A DNA stretch of 42,857 bases from Plantactinospora alkalitolerans (GTDB lineage Bacteria; Actinomycetota; Actinomycetes; Mycobacteriales; Micromonosporaceae). The translations under genes were made by a program, and so were the position numbers. Positions 38,127-42,857 of this stretch are shown here, in pieces. Location: assembly GCF_015690345.1 (NCBI RefSeq), contig NZ_JADPUN010000142.1, forward strand, positions 1 through 42,857, given 5' to 3'. The notes beneath the pieces were generated by a model. It did not search any database. It saw only the letters and a list, made by a program, of their open reading frames with translations, and was not told the DNA's origin. Within the stretch, counting starts at the first letter, position 1. The number at the start of each line of letters is the position of its first letter.

Positions 38127-39710
38127 ATGACCACGACGGCGGAGGCGCCGGTAAGAGTCAACATCAGGGTGGTGCTCGGCGGCCTGATGATCGCGATGAT
38201 GCTCGCGATGCTCGACAACATGATCGTGAGCACGGCACTGCCGAGGATCGTGGGGGAATTCGGCGGGCTGAACCACTTCACCTGGGTGGTCACCGCGTAC
38301 GTGCTGGGCACCACCGTGTCCACGCCCATCTGGGGCAAGCTGGGGGACCTGTACGGGCGCAAGTCGGTCTTCCTCACCTCGATCGGGATCTTCCTGTTCG
38401 GTTCGGCGCTCTGCGGAATGGCCGGTTCGAGCCTGCTCGGCGGACCCGGCGACGGCATGATGGAGCTGATCGGGTTCCGCGCGGTGCAGGGCCTGGGCGC
38501 GGGCGGGCTCATGGTCGGGGTGATGGCGATCATCGGTGACCTCGTGCCGCCGCGGGAGCGGGGCCGCTACCAGGGCATGATCGCCGGCATCATGGCCATC
38601 GCCATGGTGGCAGGGCCGCTGGCCGGTGGCTTCATCACCGACCACCTCTCCTGGCGCTGGGCGTTCTACGTCAACCTGCCGCTCGGCGGGGTGGCGCTGG
38701 TCCTGCTGGCCACCCGCATGCACCTGCCGAAGTACCGCACCGAGCACCGGATCGACTGGCTCGGCGCCGCGCTGCTCTCGGTCGGCATCACCGCGATCGT
38801 CCTGGTCACCACCTGGGGCGGCAACGAGTACGACTGGACGTCCGGGCAGATCCTCGGGTTGGCCGTACTCGCCGTGCTGTCGCTGGTCGCGTTCGGACTG
38901 GTCGAGCGCCGGGTGTCCGAGCCGATCCTGTCGCTGGGCCTGTTCGCCAACCGCAACTTCGCGGTGATCTCGGCGATCGGCTTCCTGCTCGGGTTCGCGA
39001 TGTTCGGCGCGATGAACTTCCTGCCGCTGTTCCAGCAGACCGTGCAGGGCGCATCGGCGACCAACAGCGGACTCCTGCTGCTGCCACTGATGTTCGGCAT
39101 GCTGGTGGTGTCGATCGTGGTCGGCCGGACGATCACCAAGACCGGCCGCTACCGCGCCTTCCCCATCATCGGCGGCATCGTGATGACCGTCGGCATGGCG
39201 CTGCTGATGATGCTCGACGTTCACACGAGCAAGCTGGAGTCCTCGCTCTACATGGTGGTGCTCGGGGTCGGCATGGGCTTCCTGATGCAGACATCGATGT
39301 TGATCGCCCAGAACAGCGTGGAGCAGAAGGACCTGGGCGCGGCCAGCGGCGCGGCCACCTTCTTCCGGTCGATCGGCGGCTCGTTCGGTGTCTCGCTGTT
39401 CGGGGCGATCTTCGCCAACCGGCTGGCCGACTCGGCGGCCGGTCCGGCGCTGAGCGGCGGCGATGGCGCCGGAGTGGACCCCGCAGCACTACAGGGGTTG
39501 CCGACTGAGCAGCGGCTCGCCGTGCTCGGCGGCCTGGCCGACTCGATCAGTGGGGTCTTCCTGTGGGCGGTTCCGTTCGCCCTGGCCGTCGCGGTGCTGG
39601 CCTGGTTCATCAAGGAGATCCCGTTGCGTGGCTCACTGGACAAGCCGGCCGAGGGTGCGAGCCCGGAGGAGCAGGCGGAGACGGCGCTGGCCAGCCCGCC
39701 GGTGCGCTGA
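38127..39710 (+). CDS. DHA2-type MFS drug exporter (14 TM)
   Basis: A 527-residue proton-coupled exporter. Helix 1 shows MLAMLDNMIVSTALPRIVGE, with the acidic residue typical of DHA2/EmrB pumps. GKLGDLYGRKSVF is motif A, AMVAGPLAGGFI is motif C of antiporters, and WRWAFYVNLPLGG follows it. About 14 helices are evident. The C-terminal tail is acidic and polar. CAGGGGGA upstream supports the ATG. Control by the divergent TetR-family protein is inferred from gene order and paired operators. The substrate is unknown. Confidence 0.93.
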   Translation: MTTTAEAPVRVNIRVVLGGLMIAMMLAMLDNMIVSTALPRIVGEFGGLNHFTWVVTAYVLGTTVSTPIWGKLGDLYGRKSVFLTSIGIFLFGSALCGMAGSSLLGGPGDGMMELIGFRAVQGLGAGGLMVGVMAIIGDLVPPRERGRYQGMIAGIMAIAMVAGPLAGGFITDHLSWRWAFYVNLPLGGVALVLLATRMHLPKYRTEHRIDWLGAALLSVGITAIVLVTTWGGNEYDWTSGQILGLAVLAVLSLVAFGLVERRVSEPILSLGLFANRNFAVISAIGFLLGFAMFGAMNFLPLFQQTVQGASATNSGLLLLPLMFGMLVVSIVVGRTITKTGRYRAFPIIGGIVMTVGMALLMMLDVHTSKLESSLYMVVLGVGMGFLMQTSMLIAQNSVEQKDLGAASGAATFFRSIGGSFGVSLFGAIFANRLADSAAGPALSGGDGAGVDPAALQGLPTEQRLAVLGGLADSISGVFLWAVPFALAVAVLAWFIKEIPLRGSLDKPAEGASPEEQAETALASPPVR

Positions 39711-39718
39711 TCCGCTGA

Positions 39719-39750
39719 CGGTGTCGCCAGCCCTCGGGCTGGCGACACCG
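39719..39750. terminator. Bidirectional terminator between exporter and TPR gene
   Basis: A perfect 15-base inverted repeat (39719-39733 with 39736-39750) starts eight bases after the exporter stop. It is symmetric and stands between convergent genes, so it can serve both strands. Confidence 0.7.
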
Positions 39751-39770
39751 CGGCCGGCCGGCCGGCCGCG
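39749..39770. repeat. Perfect 22-bp GGCC palindrome
   Basis: A fully self-complementary run of CCGG/GGCC units abuts the terminator and ends four bases before the stop of the TPR gene. It may reinforce termination. Confidence 0.8.
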
Positions 39771-39774
39771 TCGC

Positions 39775-41649
39775 TCAACGCCGTCGGACGAGCCGGCTCC
39801 ACATCCGGCTCCACATCCGGTGCCACAGTTGCCCGAACCGGCGGAGCCGGCTCGCCCGTGCGACGTTTTCCCGGGCGAGGAGCTGACGGGCGGCATCGAC
39901 CGCGGCCGGCTCGGCCAACGGGGTGGCCAGGACAAGCTGGGCCAGTGACCGCTTGACCGAGACCGGCCGACGCCCGGCCACCTCGACCGCGTCCACCAGC
40001 CGCTCGGCCGCGACCCGGGCCACGTCGGTACGCACCGACGGGTCCACCCAGGCGGCGGTGACCAGGGCGAAGAGTGCCGCCTCGGTGATCCAGTCCTCGA
40101 CGCCCCAGACCAGGTCGAGCAGTACCCGGCGACGGGTCGAGTCCGGCCACGGCTCGTCCGTACGGTGGTGCAGCAGGCCGAGACAGACCCAGACCTGGAC
40201 GCAGCGCACCCACAGCGTCGGATCGTGCTCGGCCAGGGTCCGGCCCAGCTCGGTCGGCGGCGGCTCCGGCGGGTGCACGAGGAGACCCAGCAGGTCGTCG
40301 AGTTCGACGGTGGCGAGCCCGACCGCCGCGTCGTAGGCGGCCGGCGGATGCGGCCACGCCGGATGGGCCAGGTGCCGGATCCGTTCCACCGCCGGGGCGG
40401 CCGGCTCGGGCAGCGTCGGCACGGCGTCCGTACCGTCGTAGCGCCACAGCCGACGGGCGACCGGCCGACGTGGCTCGCGCAGGTCCGGTGCGGGTGTCCG
40501 CTCGACCGTGACGGTCAGGTCGGCGGCCTCGCCGAGCGCGGTCCGCATCGCGCTCGGCGGCTCCAACTCGGTCAGCAGGAGATGTACGCCGAGGCCGGAC
40601 TCCCCGGCGCCGAGCCGTTGCCGTACCGCCACGGCCACCTTCTCGGTCGCCGCCGGAACCCGGCCCAGCCACGGCTGACCGTGGCAGCACTCGGCGAGGT
40701 CGCTGTGTTCGTGCGAGTCGTCCGGATGGTCCCGCTGGAAGTCGGCGAGCGCCACGAGATGGTCGAGCGCACCGTCCCGTCGGTAGCGCAGCCGGTGACC
40801 GGTGTGTACGGCGCAGTCGAAGGACGGATCCCGGGCCAACGCACGGTCGATCCAGTCCAGGGCCTCGTCGAGCTGGCCGTGGTCGGCGAGCGTACCGGCG
40901 ATGTCCGCGTACACCGAGAGGTCGTCCGGGTCGTGCTCGACCGCCCGGCGCAGGGCGGCGAGCGCGTCGTCGGTGCGCCCGGCGCTGCGGTAGGCGTAGC
41001 CCAGCCACACCTCGGAGAGCTTCGACGGCAACTCCCGGGTTCCCCGACTGGCCCACTCGACGGCCAGGGTGATCGCGCCGACCCGGCGGGCCAGTGCCGA
41101 GGACGCGCCGAGCAGCAGGCCGTGTCGCGGGTGCGCGGCCACCGCGTGCCGGGCCAGCCGCAGGTACGGCCAGAGGGGTTCCCGGGCGGTTTCCGGTACC
41201 GGATCGGGGATGCCGGCGCAGACCTGCATCAGGATCCGGGCGATCCGGTCCGGGTCGAGATGGCCGGGCAGCTCCGGAGCGCTGACCCAGGGCACACCGG
41301 CCCAGTCGGCGGAGGGGGCGTGCCCGGTCGCGGCGGCCAGCAGCTCCAGTCCGTCGGCGGGGCGCCCGGCGGCGGCGAGCAGGTGTGCCCGGGCCACCAC
41401 CGTGCCGATGAAGGGGTGCTGGTCGAGCGGGAAGAGTTCCACCCCACCGCCGGACCGGGCGGCGAGCTGGGCGAGTGCCTCGTGGACCTCGGGCATCGTC
41501 GGCGCGTACGCGATCGCCCCGGCCAGGTGCCCGGCGGCGTGTCGCAGGTCGCCGTCGTCGAGCGCCAGCCGGGCCAGCGCCAGTTCGCCCTCGGCCGACA
41601 GCCGGGGGTCGTCCGTTCCCTCGGGCACCGAGTCGACCCTTCGCCGCAC
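39775..41649 (-). CDS. Tetratricopeptide-repeat protein, unknown function
   Basis: A 624-residue soluble protein without signal peptide. Several TPR-like helix pairs are visible: LALARLALDDGDLRHAAGHL, EVWLGYAYRSAGRTDDALAA, DLSVYADIAGTLADHGQLDE and ALDWIDRALARDPSFD. The middle section (about 330-420) is proline- and arginine-rich, and the C-terminal part is helical with several Trp residues and a final basic stretch. This suggests a scaffold or a regulator working by protein contact. I do not recognise a named family. A GTG start is preceded by GGGGAAAA. It is divergent from the SIS gene, with 149 bases between starts. Confidence 0.8.
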   Translation of the reverse strand: MRRRVDSVPEGTDDPRLSAEGELALARLALDDGDLRHAAGHLAGAIAYAPTMPEVHEALAQLAARSGGGVELFPLDQHPFIGTVVARAHLLAAAGRPADGLELLAAATGHAPSADWAGVPWVSAPELPGHLDPDRIARILMQVCAGIPDPVPETAREPLWPYLRLARHAVAAHPRHGLLLGASSALARRVGAITLAVEWASRGTRELPSKLSEVWLGYAYRSAGRTDDALAALRRAVEHDPDDLSVYADIAGTLADHGQLDEALDWIDRALARDPSFDCAVHTGHRLRYRRDGALDHLVALADFQRDHPDDSHEHSDLAECCHGQPWLGRVPAATEKVAVAVRQRLGAGESGLGVHLLLTELEPPSAMRTALGEAADLTVTVERTPAPDLREPRRPVARRLWRYDGTDAVPTLPEPAAPAVERIRHLAHPAWPHPPAAYDAAVGLATVELDDLLGLLVHPPEPPPTELGRTLAEHDPTLWVRCVQVWVCLGLLHHRTDEPWPDSTRRRVLLDLVWGVEDWITEAALFALVTAAWVDPSVRTDVARVAAERLVDAVEVAGRRPVSVKRSLAQLVLATPLAEPAAVDAARQLLARENVARASRLRRFGQLWHRMWSRMWSRLVRRR

Positions 41650-41798
41650 GTGGATTTTCCCCTGGGTTGGGGAGCCTAGGGCATGTGGACGGAGCGTGGT
41701 GATCTACTGCGCAAAGCTGCTCGTTCAATTGCCTAATTACCTTGAATCGTGCAACGCTGAGCATCAAACGCGCGGGTTTCGCGCATGAGGAGGTCATC

Positions 41799-42854
41799 AT
41801 GGCGCAACCAGGAGCCGGCATGGCGGCGGACATCGCCGAGCAGCCGGAGGGCTTCGCGCGACTGCTGGAACCGGGATCCCTTGCCGCGATTGCCCAGGTG
41901 GCGGCCGTGATCGCCGAACGCCGACCCCGACACGTGGTGTTCACCGCCCGGGGCACCTCGGACCACGCGGCGCTCTACGCCGCCTACCTCGCCGAGATCC
42001 GGCTCGGCCTGCCGGCCGGGCTCGCCTCCCCGAGCACGATCACCGTCTTCGGCGCCCGACCGGACCTGTCCGAGGCGCTCGTCGTCGGGGTCAGCCAGAG
42101 CGGCGGCTCACCCGACCTGACCGAGGTGCTCCGGGTGGCCCGATCGGCCGGGGCGCTGACCCTGGCGGTGACCAACGCGCCCGACTCACCGCTGACCCAG
42201 GCGGCGGAACTCTCCATCGACGTCGTCGCCGGGCACGAGCGGGCCGTCGCCGCCACCAAGACGTACACCGCCGAACTGCTCGCCCTGCTGCTGCTGGTCG
42301 AGGGGATCCGGGCCGGGAACGGCGTACTCCCCGCCGACGAGCGGGCCGCACTGGAGACACTGCCGGAACTGGCCCGCCGTACCCTCGCCGATCCGGTTCC
42401 GGGTCAACTGGCGCCCCGCTACCGCTTCGCGGACCGGATGGTCACCACCGGCCGGGGGTACGCCTACCCGACCGCCCGGGAGGCGGCGCTGAAGCTGATG
42501 GAGACCTCGTACCTGCCGGCGCTCGCCTTCTCCGGCGCGGACCTGCTGCACGGCCCACTGGCAATGACCGACCCGGACGTTCCGGTGCTCGCCGTCGTCG
42601 GTCCCGGGCTCGGCGGTGGAGCCATGCGGGACGTGGTCACCAAACTCGGCGAGCGCGGCGCCGACCTGGTCGTCGTCGGACCGTCCGAGATCGACGGCGC
42701 CGCCGCACACCTGACGGTGCCGGAGGTCGACGAGCGGTACGCCCCGATGCTGGACATCCTGCCGGTGCAGCGGCTCGCCCTGGCCCTGGCCCTGGCCCGG
42801 GGCGAGGACCCCGACGCCCCACGCGGCCTGAACAAGGTAACCGCCACCCTCTAA
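41799..42854 (+). CDS. Double-SIS sugar-phosphate isomerase/deaminase-like protein
   Basis: A 351-residue protein corresponding to the isomerase half of GlmS, without the glutaminase domain. The first SIS domain has FTARGTSDHAALYAAYLAEI and VVGVSQSGGSPDLTEVLRVA (the phosphosugar-binding S-Q-S-G-G-S-x-D); KTYTAELLALLLLVEG follows. The second contains GYAYPTAREAALKLMETSYL and DLLHGPLAM. The end, LNKVTATL, is typical. Relatives deaminate or isomerise amino-sugar phosphates (NagB-II, AgaS); the substrate here is unproven. GAGGAGG before the ATG at 41799 favours it over the ATG at 41742. The gene ends three bases before the window edge. Confidence 0.9.
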   Translation: MAQPGAGMAADIAEQPEGFARLLEPGSLAAIAQVAAVIAERRPRHVVFTARGTSDHAALYAAYLAEIRLGLPAGLASPSTITVFGARPDLSEALVVGVSQSGGSPDLTEVLRVARSAGALTLAVTNAPDSPLTQAAELSIDVVAGHERAVAATKTYTAELLALLLLVEGIRAGNGVLPADERAALETLPELARRTLADPVPGQLAPRYRFADRMVTTGRGYAYPTAREAALKLMETSYLPALAFSGADLLHGPLAMTDPDVPVLAVVGPGLGGGAMRDVVTKLGERGADLVVVGPSEIDGAAAHLTVPEVDERYAPMLDILPVQRLALALALARGEDPDAPRGLNKVTATL

Positions 42855-42857
42855 CCC

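Overview
The window reads as chromosomal DNA from a high-G+C actinomycete, most likely a member of the Micromonosporaceae (Micromonospora/Actinoplanes-like). The reasons are the strong third-position G/C bias, frequent GTG starts, a WhiB regulator, a mycothiol-type SigR/RsrA pair, actinobacterial ribosomal protein bL37, UPF0182, a zincin_2 protein, DUF5709, and the hisN / rsgA / aroA / sigR / rsrA / biotin-carrier neighbourhood familiar from Streptomyces and mycobacteria. This placement is inference from gene content; no database was searched. The window looks like ordinary chromosome. No integrase, transposase, phage gene or CRISPR array was found.

Left part (1-11,750): a YgjP-like metallopeptidase, an unrecognised nucleotidyltransferase-like protein, a zincin_2 protein divergent from a secreted PDZ-Lon protease, and the large membrane protein UPF0182. 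Two initiator tRNA genes follow, each with its own promoter and terminator; only the second encodes CCA. Then come a MarR-DHA2 exporter operon, a small membrane protein behind a hairpin-rich leader, and an orphan solute-binding lipoprotein.

Middle part (11,900-29,550): purC ends in a short antisense overlap with a two-gene glycosyltransferase operon (an MgtA-like mannosyltransferase plus a second GT4 enzyme). Upstream of that operon lies a large STAND protein (HTH, NTPase, one TM helix, fourteen WD40 blades). Its stop codon sits in a 26-bp triplication that ends all three frames with the same peptide. Next are a secreted protein, an alkylation-damage pair (MGMT plus a 2OG-Fe(II) oxygenase), an RsbW-like kinase with glpK, and a NarL-type two-component system split by nine tandem octamers and a hairpin. 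A DUF5709 acidic protein, a GT4-fold protein that has lost the usual donor-binding residues, and a hisN-DMT permease operon complete this part.

Right part (29,587-42,857): a DUF2087 protein, aroA-rsgA (rsgA apparently starting at CTG), an SRAP protein, a WhiB protein, a small alpha/beta hydrolase, and sigR-rsrA. The sigR gene is preceded by a sigma-R-type promoter that would produce an N-terminally extended isoform. Then come bL37 (24 residues), a biotin carrier protein, a GNAT acetyltransferase, a TetR/DHA2 exporter pair separated by two matching palindromic operators, a TPR protein, and a double-SIS sugar-phosphate protein at the right edge.

Most of the content is housekeeping and stress-response chromosome. 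The items that most deserve follow-up are the STAND/WD40 gene with its frame-independent C-terminus, the octamer array inside the two-component locus, the degenerate GT4 protein, the extended SigR isoform and the CTG start of rsgA.
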